Origin: an uncultured Bacillus sp.
GTDB lineage: Bacteria > Bacillota > Bacilli > Bacillales > Cytobacillaceae
Assembly (NCBI GenBank): GCA_937894355.1
Contig: CALCRD010000547.1
Span: 1-5,616 of the forward strand
DNA length: 5,616 bases
Direction of reading: 5' to 3'
A model generated the notes under the pieces. That model did not search any database. It saw only the letters and a program-made list of their open reading frames with translations, and had not been told where the DNA came from. The position numbers and the translations under genes were made by a program. This document shows positions 1-5,490 of this stretch, one piece after another; within the stretch, counting starts at the first letter, position 1, and each line of letters begins with the position of its first letter.

Positions 1-75
1 TGGCTCCGCAGGTAGGACTCGAACCTACGACCGTTCGGTTAACAGCCGAATGCTCTACCACTGAGCTACTGCGGA
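1..75 (-). tRNA. tRNA-Asn (anticodon GUU)
   Basis: On the minus strand the sequence folds as a complete 75-nt tRNA. The acceptor stem TCCGCAG (75-69) pairs with CTGCGGA (11-5), followed by discriminator G (4) and an encoded CCA (3-1). The D arm reads AGCTCAGTGGTAGAGC. The anticodon arm is TTCGG/CCGAA with loop CTGTTAA, and anticodon GTT lies at 43-41, so it decodes AAC/AAU. The T arm contains the standard GGTTCGAATCC. Discriminator G is usual for tRNA-Asn. In B. subtilis the SprT-like gene ydcK is followed by the trnS cluster, which begins with Asn, so this is probably the first gene of a tRNA operon running off the left edge. Confidence 0.97.
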
Positions 76-158
76 ACAATATGATAGGAAACAAATAAGC
101 ATTTTAATTAGTCGTTTGTAGATGTTGCATTTGCAATCTCATCTTGTCGACTCTTAAT

Positions 159-187
159 ATTATAAAAACATTGTGACTAATTGTCAA
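159..187 (-). promoter_or_regulatory. Consensus SigA promoter of the tRNA gene or operon
   Basis: Read on the minus strand, TTGACA (187-182) is followed by a 17-bp spacer and TATAAT (164-159), a perfect match to the housekeeping consensus in both boxes. Initiation would fall near 152, leaving a leader of about 77 nt before the mature tRNA 5' end at 75. Such perfect boxes are typical of stable-RNA genes. The leader holds a small imperfect hairpin (120-144; AGATG/CATCT outer stem, TTGC/GCAA inner stem with ATTT loop, 3-nt bulge). Confidence 0.9.
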
Positions 188-257
188 GAAGTTATTTTAT
201 TTTTTTGTGAGTAGCTCATTTGAACAAGCTGTCACGGGATATAAATTTAACATGTGT

Positions 258-731
258 TTATTCATCTGTCAATACTTTTAACCGCATTAACTTCCCTTTG
301 CATTTCCCACAAACATACTTCGAGGTATTTAGCGCTCGTTTTCGTTTATATTCTTGAGAGCAGTCTACGCAAGCATAGACCAGTATTTTCGAAACTCGCT
401 TTTGTTTTTGTTGATTTGGTAACGGTGTGCAGAATCGTGGTGCTTCAACCATTTTTAGTAGAGTCCGAAAATCGTGATCACGATGGCGGTAACCTTTTCC
501 TTCAAGATGCAAATGGTAATGGCACAGCTCATGCTTTACGATTCCAATCAGTTCTTTTTCACCAAACAGTTCATAATATTTTTTATTAATTTCAATATTG
601 TGATTCGCCAAGAGGTACCTTCCTCCTGTCGAACGTAATCGGAAGTTAAAGAGTGCTTGGTGACGAAATGGTTTTTTGAAAAACGCAAGCGATATTTCTT
701 CCACCAATTGTTGAAGCTTGTTATTATCCAT
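258..731 (-). CDS. SprT-like zinc metalloprotease-family protein (YdcK-like)
   Basis: This is a 157-aa cytoplasmic protein of the SprT-like family. It has a metalloprotease-type zinc site HELCH (H67, E68, H71). A probable third ligand is H83 in GYRHRDHDF (H86 is the alternative). A C-terminal zinc ribbon uses C121-x2-C124 and C141-x2-C144. The fold relates to the protease domain of Spartan/SprT, but the Bacillus member has no established substrate that I know of. I choose ATG at 731, not the in-frame GTG at 740, because AAGGTGG (743-737) lies 5 nt before the ATG while the GTG sits inside that Shine-Dalgarno sequence; the ATG start also fits the B. subtilis homologue as I recall it. The gene diverges from cmpA and lies upstream of a tRNA gene with its own promoter. 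I see no convincing terminator after its TAA, so read-through into the tRNA is possible. There is no signal peptide or membrane segment. Confidence 0.93.
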   Translation of the reverse strand: MDNNKLQQLVEEISLAFFKKPFRHQALFNFRLRSTGGRYLLANHNIEINKKYYELFGEKELIGIVKHELCHYHLHLEGKGYRHRDHDFRTLLKMVEAPRFCTPLPNQQKQKRVSKILVYACVDCSQEYKRKRALNTSKYVCGKCKGKLMRLKVLTDE

Positions 732-769
732 AGTCTCCACCTTCGTTTCATCTTTGAACGTGACAAACT

Positions 770-778
770 ATTATATCA
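770..778 (-). promoter_or_regulatory. Extended -10 promoter of the SprT-like gene
   Basis: On the minus strand TGaTATAAT reads from 778 to 770: a perfect -10 (775-770) with the TG of an extended -10. No good -35 is visible 16-18 bp upstream, which fits an extended -10 promoter. The predicted start is near 763, giving a leader of about 32 nt to the ATG at 731. The element nearly abuts the -10-like element proposed for divergent cmpA. Confidence 0.65.
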
Positions 779-785
779 TAGGATA
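777..785 (+). promoter_or_regulatory. Candidate mother-cell sigma -10 element for cmpA
   Basis: CATAGGATA at 777-785 fits the CATAnnnTA -10 of sporulation mother-cell sigma factors (SigK form; also close to the SigE -10 CATACAAT). AAC at 757-759, 17 bp upstream, resembles a SigK-type -35, but no clear SigE -35 is present. In B. subtilis cmpA is expressed under SigE. An alternative SigA reading is GTGACA (760-765), a 16-bp spacer and GATAAT (782-787). Which sigma factor is used cannot be settled by eye. Confidence 0.35.
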
Positions 786-826
786 ATGATGACTATTTGA
801 AGAAATTCTATTGGGAGGTTTCACCA

Positions 827-940
827 ATGCCCATCTGGTTTCAGAACCAAATTCAAAAGGCATTTCACGAAAAAAATCGTCGTCAAATACGACTTTTAAA
901 CCAATGTTGGTTTTTTTACAGAAAGAAACACTGCTCATAG
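827..940 (+). CDS. cmpA: Cortex morphogenetic protein CmpA
   Basis: This 37-aa ORF has ATG at 827 and TAG at 938-940, preceded by a strong Shine-Dalgarno GGGAGGT (813-819) 7 nt before the ATG. The product starts MPIWFQNQIQKAF and ends LLNQCWFFYRKKHCS, matching almost residue for residue the C-terminal half of B. subtilis CmpA as I recall it. CmpA is made in the mother cell during sporulation. It acts as a quality-control factor linking coat assembly (SpoIVA) to cortex formation, serving as an adaptor for ClpXP degradation of SpoIVA in faulty sporangia. Position also agrees: in B. subtilis it lies between tex (ydcI) and ydcK, as here. The protein is basic and carries C27 and C36. It is short enough to be missed by length-filtered gene finders. 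Confidence 0.94.
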   Translation: MPIWFQNQIQKAFHEKNRRQIRLLNQCWFFYRKKHCS

Positions 941-963
941 AGGGCAGTGTTTCTTCTTGTTTT
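923..963. terminator. Bidirectional Rho-independent terminator between cmpA and tex
   Basis: A 12-bp perfect stem AAGAAACACTGC (923-934) / GCAGTGTTTCTT (944-955) encloses a 9-nt loop. A T-rich tract follows on the plus strand to 963, ending cmpA transcripts. On the minus strand the stem runs into TTTCTTTCTGT, a weaker tract that could serve tex. The left arm falls within the last cmpA codons (Lys33 to Cys36) and the stop lies in the loop. Confidence 0.85.
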
Positions 964-977
964 ACAGCCTTATGAAA

Positions 978-3155
978 CTATTCAGTAGGTGGTAGCATTG
1001 TTAATGAAACTCTTCCCTTTTTCATGTCTACATTATCTACCCAAACAGTTACTACATCACCCACAGATACTATATCCAAAGGATGTTTCACGAAACGGTT
1101 GCTAAGCCTAGAGATGTGCACAAGTCCGTCTTGCTTTACTCCGATATCAACGAACGCCCCAAAATCAACTACGTTTCGGACTGTTCCCTGCAGCTCCATA
1201 CCAGGTTTGATATCTTCAATCTGCAGAACGTCCTTTTTTAACAATGGTGCTGGAAGCTCATCACGGAGATCACGTTCTGGCCTGACGAGTGCATCGACGA
1301 TATCTTTTAAAGTCAGCTCACCAATTTGAAGTTCTTCTGCAGTTACTTTAATATCCAAATTCGATAAAGCAGCCTTCAAGGTTTCTGTGCCCAAATCCTT
1401 GGTTTTAAACCCTAAATTCGCTAACAAACTTTTAACTACCTTATAACTTTCTGGATGAATACCTGTACGGTCTAATGGTTCTTTTCCATCAATTACTCTC
1501 AGGAATCCAATCGCTTGTTCGTAAGTTTTCGCTCCAAGTCTCGGAATCTTTTTCAACTGACTTCTTTCAGTAAATTTACCTTCTTCTTCACGTTTTTTTA
1601 CAATATTGTTTGCTACAGTTTTTGAAAGTCCGGCAACATATTGAAGTAAGGAAGGTGAAGCTGTGTTAACATTTACCCCGACTTGGTTAACTGCTGTTTC
1701 GACAACAAACGTTAATGAATCAGACAATTTTTTCTGAGATACATCGTGTTGGTATTGACCTACCCCTACAGACTTAGGATCAATTTTCACCAATTCTGCT
1801 AGTGGATCCTGTAATCGCCGCGCGATGGAAACCGCACTTCGTTCCTCAACCTTGTAATCAGGAAACTCTTCCCTAGCTATGTCTGACGCCGAATAAACGC
1901 TTGCTCCTGCCTCATTAACAATTAGATAAAAGATTTCTTCGTTTAATTCCTTTAATATATCGGCGACAAATTGTTCCGATTCCCGAGAAGCTGTACCATT
2001 CCCAATCGCCACCATTTCAACCTGGTAGTTTTTCAATATAGCGATCATTTTTTCACGGGCTTCCTTTTGCTTTGAGACAGGTGGATGCGGATAGATCACA
2101 TCTATTTTCAACACCTTACCAGTTTCATCAACGACAGAAAGCTTACACCCGGTTCGATAGGCTGGGTCGACTCCTAACACAACTTTTCCTTTCAATGGTG
2201 GTTGCAGTAATAGTTTGCGTAGGTTTTCAGAAAAAATATGAATTGCTTGTTCTTCAGCTTTTTCGGTTAGTTCATTGTGGATTTCCCGTTCTATTGCTGG
2301 TTGAATTAACCGTTTATAGCCATCTTCAATTGCTTCAATTACCAGTTTCGAAGTCACTGAGCTAGTTGCCTTCACCCACTTCTTGACCAAATAGTTTAGC
2401 ATGGCGTCATTGTTCGGTTTTATGGAAACTCGGAGAATGTCCTCTTTTGCCCCCCTGTTTAAAGCTAGGGTCCGATGCGGGACGATTTTATTAACTGGTT
2501 CAGCGTATGAATAGTACATCTCATATACGTTTTTTTCGTCCTTTTCTTGATCCTTAACCGAAACTTCTACGATTCCTGTTTTGAATGTTTCTTGACGAAT
2601 CCATTTACGACTGACTGCATCGTCAGATACCCATTCAGCTATGATTTCCTTTGCACCTGACAGGGCATCTTCTTCTGTTAAAACTTCTTTCTCTTCTGAA
2701 AGGAATTCCTTTGCTTTCAGCTCAGGGTTTCCAGCGCTTGGAAATGTCATGATCCATTCTGCTAGTGGCTCTAGCCCTTTTTCTTTAGCAATCGTTGCCT
2801 TAGTTCGGCGTTTTTGCTTGTATGGACGGTATATATCCTCAACTTCTTGGAGTTTTATAGCTCTTTCAATCTGAACGGTTAGCTCCGGGGTAAGTTTTCC
2901 TTGCTCTTCGATTAGGCGAACGACCTCACCTTTTCGTTGATCTAAGTTTTGTATGTACTGCCATCTCTCGATAATATCGCGAATTTGGACCTCGTCCAAT
3001 GCCCCAGTCATCTCTTTTCGGTACCGCGCCATAAACGGAACGGTGTTCCCTTCATTAAATAAATTAATTACACTTCGGACTTGGGCTAATTTTAATGACT
3101 GCTCTGTTGAAATCTGTTTTATGTACTTTTCTTGTTTATCTACAGTTTGTTCCAA
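978..3155 (-). CDS. tex: Tex family transcription accessory protein, S1 RNA-binding
   Basis: This 725-aa cytoplasmic nucleic-acid-binding protein has the full Tex architecture. An N-terminal helical Tex domain spans about 1-300 (with PFMARYRKEMTGALDE at 40-55). A YqgF/RNase H-like domain follows at about 325-450 (LGVDPAYRTGCKLSVVD at 327-343, IGNGTASRESE at 384-394, NEAGASVYSAS at 414-424). Helix-hairpin-helix motifs span about 490-560 (GVNVNTASPSLL and IPRLGAKTYEQAIGF), and an S1 domain about 650-720 (GTVRNVVDFGAFVDIG, DGLVHIS). Tex proteins bind RNA/DNA and affect transcription; the B. subtilis orthologue is YdcI, with no precise role known to me. The start is TTG at 3155, supported by GGAGGT (3167-3162) 6 nt upstream; the first internal Met is at residue 43, inside conserved sequence. 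It has its own promoter and converges with cmpA. Length is normal and the frame intact. Confidence 0.97.
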   Translation of the reverse strand: MEQTVDKQEKYIKQISTEQSLKLAQVRSVINLFNEGNTVPFMARYRKEMTGALDEVQIRDIIERWQYIQNLDQRKGEVVRLIEEQGKLTPELTVQIERAIKLQEVEDIYRPYKQKRRTKATIAKEKGLEPLAEWIMTFPSAGNPELKAKEFLSEEKEVLTEEDALSGAKEIIAEWVSDDAVSRKWIRQETFKTGIVEVSVKDQEKDEKNVYEMYYSYAEPVNKIVPHRTLALNRGAKEDILRVSIKPNNDAMLNYLVKKWVKATSSVTSKLVIEAIEDGYKRLIQPAIEREIHNELTEKAEEQAIHIFSENLRKLLLQPPLKGKVVLGVDPAYRTGCKLSVVDETGKVLKIDVIYPHPPVSKQKEAREKMIAILKNYQVEMVAIGNGTASRESEQFVADILKELNEEIFYLIVNEAGASVYSASDIAREEFPDYKVEERSAVSIARRLQDPLAELVKIDPKSVGVGQYQHDVSQKKLSDSLTFVVETAVNQVGVNVNTASPSLLQYVAGLSKTVANNIVKKREEEGKFTERSQLKKIPRLGAKTYEQAIGFLRVIDGKEPLDRTGIHPESYKVVKSLLANLGFKTKDLGTETLKAALSNLDIKVTAEELQIGELTLKDIVDALVRPERDLRDELPAPLLKKDVLQIEDIKPGMELQGTVRNVVDFGAFVDIGVKQDGLVHISRLSNRFVKHPLDIVSVGDVVTVWVDNVDMKKGRVSLTMLPPTE

Positions 3156-3191
3156 TTGATTACCTCCATCTCAATAGTTCCCTATCTGTTT

Positions 3192-3200
3192 ATTGTAGCA
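3192..3200 (-). promoter_or_regulatory. Extended -10 promoter of tex
   Basis: TGcTACAAT reads on the minus strand from 3200 to 3192: a TG extension plus TACAAT (5 of 6 to consensus). No good -35 is present at 17 bp; TTGTGC lies further away, at a 20-bp spacing. Predicted initiation near 3185 gives a leader of about 30 nt to the TTG start. This suggests tex is transcribed independently of the toxin-antitoxin operon. Confidence 0.55.
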
Positions 3201-3289
3201 AATTAATACTTGGATTTGCACAAAGTGAACACCCTTATGCAAGGCAATTTATCAAGTAGACCTATCTAAATGCTTCTAAAAATGTATAA

Positions 3290-3317
3290 AAGGCAAGCCC
3301 TATTAAAGGCTTGCCTT
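3290..3317 (-). terminator. Probable terminator of the ndoAI-ndoA transcript
   Basis: A perfect 10-bp stem AAGGCAAGCC (3290-3299) / GGCTTGCCTT (3308-3317) has an 8-nt loop. On the minus strand it is followed by TTTATACATTTTT, a T-rich run; the plus-strand flank has no T tract. It lies about 125 bp past the ndoA stop and about 90 bp before the tex promoter, so it insulates the two units. Confidence 0.75.
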
Positions 3318-3340
3318 AATTCCGATCGTATTATGTAAAA

Positions 3341-3368
3341 GAAATCGGCAAAAAGATGCTGCCGTTTC
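3341..3368 (-). terminator. Secondary hairpin downstream of ndoA
   Basis: GAAAtCGGCA (3341-3350) pairs with TGCCGTTTC (3360-3368), a 9-bp stem with a single bulged base and a 9-nt loop. On the minus strand TTTTACATAA follows. It could be a first terminator in tandem with the one at 3290-3317, or an mRNA 3'-end stabilising hairpin. The T tract is short. Confidence 0.45.
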
Positions 3369-3441
3369 TCAGATAAAGCCTGTTTTTCAAAAGATAAATT
3401 ATTACAGAAAAAATGTTTTACAGTAGTATAACCAATCGCTT

Positions 3442-3792
3442 TTAGAACTCGATAAGACCCAGACTTACCTGCAAGGCATCATCTACTTTTTCCATCATTT
3501 CATCATCAAGATGAGTGATTTTATCAGTTAAGCGTTGTTTATCTATGGTACGAATTTGTTCCAAAAGAATAACCGAGTCTCGTTCAAAACCGTAACGTTT
3601 CGCATCAATTTCAACATGGGTAGGCAGCTTTGCTTTTTGTATTTGAGCAGTAATTGCTGCGATTATGACTGTGGGACTGAACCGATTCCCGATGTCGTTT
3701 TGAATGACAAGTACAGGACGGACGCCGCCTTGTTCTGAGCCAACAACTGGGGATAGGTCTGCAAAATAAACGTCACCACGTTTGACAATCAA
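3442..3792 (-). CDS. ndoA: Type II toxin EndoA, MazF/PemK-family mRNA interferase
   Basis: This 116-aa protein appears nearly identical over its whole length to B. subtilis EndoA (NdoA/YdcE, also called MazF) as I recall it. That family member is a ribosome-independent endoribonuclease cutting mRNA at UACAU. The MazF fold opens with MIVKRGDVYFADLSPV, followed by GSEQGGVRPVLVIQND (18-33). The catalytic pair of the B. subtilis enzyme, R25 and T48, is present, so the toxin should be active. The start is TTG at 3792, supported by GGAGGG (3805-3800) 7 nt upstream and by the fit to the family N-terminus. The Shine-Dalgarno sequence lies inside the last two antitoxin codons and the gap to the antitoxin stop is 4 nt, so translation is probably coupled and weak. 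Partner: NdoAI, encoded immediately upstream. The product is cytoplasmic and the frame intact. Confidence 0.97.
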   Translation of the reverse strand: MIVKRGDVYFADLSPVVGSEQGGVRPVLVIQNDIGNRFSPTVIIAAITAQIQKAKLPTHVEIDAKRYGFERDSVILLEQIRTIDKQRLTDKITHLDDEMMEKVDDALQVSLGLIEF

Positions 3793-3796
3793 AGGT

Positions 3797-4078
3797 CTAC
3801 CCTCCGCTTACTAGGCGTTCTACTGTGTGTTCTGCCTCATACTCTGCTTGAAATGCTTCCGAAGCAATTGTCAGATTAATCTTGGCCATTTCCATGTAGC
3901 CTCGTCTCATGGATTCGCGAATTTGTCTTTTCTTACGTTCGCGAAGATACATCTTCGTTGCCTGGTAAATTAATTCACTACGATTTACGTTCTCTTGTTT
4001 TACGAAACCATCTAACTCGGTTAAAAGATGTTGCGGTAATTCCACCATAATCTCAGTCGTTGCGCTGGATTCAGACAC
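3797..4078 (-). CDS. ndoAI: Type II antitoxin EndoAI (MazE-like, ribbon-helix-helix)
   Basis: This 93-aa antitoxin binds and inhibits the EndoA toxin. Residues about 7-47 form a ribbon-helix-helix DNA-binding/dimerisation domain (TTEIMVELPQHLLTELDGF). The C-terminal part (about 57-93, with MRRGYMEMAKINL and ERLVSGG) matches the toxin-binding region of B. subtilis NdoAI (YdcD) as I recall it. I choose GTG at 4078: GGAGGT (4092-4087) lies 8 nt upstream and the resulting 93 aa equals the family length, with SESSA aligned to the B. subtilis start. The in-frame ATG at 4084 is only 2 nt from that Shine-Dalgarno sequence, and the ATG at 4111 would add an unrelated Trp/Cys-rich stretch that includes the Shine-Dalgarno sequence itself. 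It is co-transcribed with ndoA, and its RHH domain may allow autoregulation. Confidence 0.95.
   Translation of the reverse strand: MSESSATTEIMVELPQHLLTELDGFVKQENVNRSELIYQATKMYLRERKKRQIRESMRRGYMEMAKINLTIASEAFQAEYEAEHTVERLVSGG
3800..3805 (-). promoter_or_regulatory. ndoA ribosome binding site inside ndoAI
   Basis: GGAGGG forms the last two sense codons (Gly-Gly) of ndoAI and sits 7 nt before the ndoA TTG. It sets the toxin start and makes toxin translation dependent on ribosomes finishing the antitoxin. The conserved C-terminal Gly-Gly of the antitoxin thus doubles as the toxin's Shine-Dalgarno sequence. Confidence 0.85.
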
Positions 4079-4130
4079 AAACATACACCTCCACCAATCA
4101 CTACACGCCATTTTATCTCTATCCTTTTAT

Positions 4131-4158
4131 ATATTACCACTTATACCTAAGAATGCAA
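4131..4158 (-). promoter_or_regulatory. Putative SigA promoter of ndoAI-ndoA
   Basis: On the minus strand TTGCAT (4158-4153) is followed by a 16-bp spacer and TAATAT (4136-4131), with TG at 4139-4138 giving an extended -10 (TGgTAATAT). The -35 is poor (3 of 6). Predicted initiation near 4124 leaves about 46 nt before the GTG start. The toxin-antitoxin pair may also receive read-through from alr, since no strong terminator separates them. Confidence 0.55.
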
Positions 4159-4159
4159 A

Positions 4160-4187
4160 GGATAATTGCAATACTCCTGTATTATCC
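4160..4187. repeat. Inverted repeat upstream of the ndoAI -35 box
   Basis: GGATAAT (4160-4166) and ATTATCC (4181-4187) form 7-bp arms 14 bp apart. An alternative fold pairs AATAC (4170-4174) with GTATT (4179-4183). It ends 1 bp from the proposed -35 of ndoAI. It might be an operator for the RHH antitoxin, or a weak alr terminator: on the minus strand it is followed by TTTGCATTCTT. A second small inverted repeat, CATAAAA/TTTTATG, lies at 4190-4209. Function is unproven. Confidence 0.4.
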
Positions 4188-4247
4188 GCCATAAAACCCA
4201 GTTTTTATGCACTCACTTAGTATTTACCAAAAAGACATTTTTTTAGT

Positions 4248-5408
4248 CTACAATTTATTTACAACACTAATTATTTTTCCTTGCTGTTTATATATACGCG
4301 GAACCCTCACAGAAATGATACAAGTTACTTCATAATTAATTGTTTCCGAACGTTTGGCAATTTCATTCACTGAAATCTTCTCACCACTCTGTTCTCCAAT
4401 TAAAGTCACCTGCGTTCCAACCGGCATTTTATAGGGTAGCTTAATCATGCATTGATCCATGCAAATTCGACCAACTATCGGTGCTCTTAACCCATTAATT
4501 AGAACTTCTTGCCCCTGAAGCTTGCGAATCCAACCGTCTGCGTAACCAATTGGGATGGTGCCAATCCATTCATCAGCACAAGCTTCATAGGTAGCTCCGT
4601 AGCTCACCTTTTCCCCCCGGTGAATCTCTTTAACATGAACCAATCGAGAATGAAGCGAAAGCACTTCTTTTAAAGGGAAAGGTAGTTCTGGTTCCATTTC
4701 TAATGATGGAGTCATTCCATACATCACAATCCCCATTCGAACTGCATTAAAGCAGGCGTCATTAAATCTTAATGAGGCTGCACTATTACTTGTATGAATA
4801 TATTTCGGCTGATAGGAAAACCAAGAGATCATTTCTTGGAATCGTTCATATTGTTGGAAAAAATAGGCAGTATCAATTTCGTCTGCCGTGGCAAAATGGG
4901 TAAAAACACCTTCAAGTATGAACCTATTATCTTCTATAATATGATTTTCTAATTCCTGCAGTTCTGTTCTTTCACGAATTCCAATCCGGCCCATTCCTGA
5001 ATCAAGCTTAACGTGAAGCTTTAGCGTTTGATTTTCCGACAAATGTTTTTTCGCTTCCTCTAGCCATTCGAGCTGAAAAGCAGTTAAGGTTATTTGTCTT
5101 TCACTAGCAATATTTACATCAGTAGGTCTACTTGCACCTAATACAAGAATCGGAGCCGTTATCCCGTGGTCCCTTAAGGTAAGTGCTTCATCTAAAAAGG
5201 CCACTGCTAAATAAGAGGCACCTGCTTTTAGTGCAGCGTTTGCCACCTGAATATCTCCGTGTCCATAAGCATTCGCCTTTACAACAGCAATAATTTCAAC
5301 CTGCTTCTGTAAACGTTGCTTTAAGCCATTTATATTGTCCGTTAATCGGTCTAAATCAATTTCCGCCCAAGTATCTCGGTAGAAACTATCCTGCTCATTC
5401 ACTTTCAT
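4248..5408 (-). CDS. alr: Alanine racemase (PLP-dependent)
   Basis: This 386-aa enzyme interconverts L- and D-alanine in the cytoplasm, feeding peptidoglycan and teichoic acid D-alanylation. An N-terminal PLP TIM barrel carries the Schiff-base lysine K44 in VVKANAYGHG. The C-terminal beta domain carries the second catalytic base Y270 in SYGATYEA. Further active-site residues match Geobacillus stearothermophilus Alr with a constant +5 offset: K134 (carbamylated lysine, HVKLDSGMGRIG), R141, R224 (AVRMGI), M317/D318 (GRICMDQC) and Y359 (INYEV). Length is normal and no key residue is missing. ATG at 5408 is preceded by AAGGAAG; the first conserved motif (TWAEIDLDRL) starts at residue 13, as expected. 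In Bacillus, alr upstream of ndoAI-ndoA is conserved. This is the biosynthetic-type racemase by context, though bacilli often have a second one. No signal peptide. Confidence 0.97.
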   Translation of the reverse strand: MKVNEQDSFYRDTWAEIDLDRLTDNINGLKQRLQKQVEIIAVVKANAYGHGDIQVANAALKAGASYLAVAFLDEALTLRDHGITAPILVLGASRPTDVNIASERQITLTAFQLEWLEEAKKHLSENQTLKLHVKLDSGMGRIGIRERTELQELENHIIEDNRFILEGVFTHFATADEIDTAYFFQQYERFQEMISWFSYQPKYIHTSNSAASLRFNDACFNAVRMGIVMYGMTPSLEMEPELPFPLKEVLSLHSRLVHVKEIHRGEKVSYGATYEACADEWIGTIPIGYADGWIRKLQGQEVLINGLRAPIVGRICMDQCMIKLPYKMPVGTQVTLIGEQSGEKISVNEIAKRSETINYEVTCIISVRVPRIYKQQGKIISVVNKL

Positions 5409-5432
5409 CCACTTCCTTAGTACCGTTCATTT

Positions 5433-5472
5433 ATCCCGCATTAACAGGGATTTTACTTCCCGCTAGCGGAAG
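5433..5472 (-). other. Two small hairpins in the alr 5' leader
   Basis: In the roughly 75-nt leader between the predicted start (near 5484) and the alr ATG, CTTCC/GGAAG (5456-5460 / 5468-5472) and ATCCC/GGGAT (5433-5437 / 5447-5451) can each form a 5-bp stem. Neither has a terminator T tract, and I recognise no riboswitch or T-box. They could stabilise the mRNA or be chance. Confidence 0.3.
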
Positions 5473-5490
5473 ATTACTTTGTCTATGTTG

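Noticed and set aside
190..257. Possible terminator after the SprT-like gene
   Set aside because: AGCTT/GAGCT pairing near 212-230 is only 4-5 bp and is not followed by a T run on the minus strand.
254..589. 111-aa plus-strand ORF
   Set aside because: It lies antisense to the well-supported SprT-like gene, has no Shine-Dalgarno sequence and shows no recognisable domain.
548..766. 72-aa minus-strand ORF
   Set aside because: It is another frame over the start of the SprT-like gene, whose own frame carries the HELCH motif and zinc ribbon.
1024..1329. 101-aa plus-strand ORF rich in Ser/Thr
   Set aside because: It is antisense to the S1-domain end of tex; its composition is that of a shadow frame.
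2072..2365. 97-aa plus-strand ORF with a hydrophobic stretch
   Set aside because: It is antisense to the Tex RNase H-like region; the hydrophobicity comes from the complementary strand and there is no ribosome site.
2641..3159. Two plus-strand ORFs (2641-2874, 2953-3159)
   Set aside because: Both are antisense to the N-terminal Tex domain, with no start signals or family resemblance.
3415..3445. TATACT -10-like sequence right after ndoA on the minus strand
   Set aside because: No -35 at a suitable distance and no downstream gene before the hairpins.
3535..3738. 67-aa plus-strand ORF
   Set aside because: It is antisense to ndoA, a conserved toxin gene with intact catalytic residues.
4210..4250. 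Possible alr terminator AGAC/GTCT followed by T5
   Set aside because: The stem is only 4 bp with an A-rich loop, too weak to call; alr read-through into ndoAI remains possible.
5409..5484. T-box or riboswitch in the alr leader
   Set aside because: The leader is only about 75 nt, with two 5-bp hairpins, no T-box sequence and no terminator/antiterminator pair.
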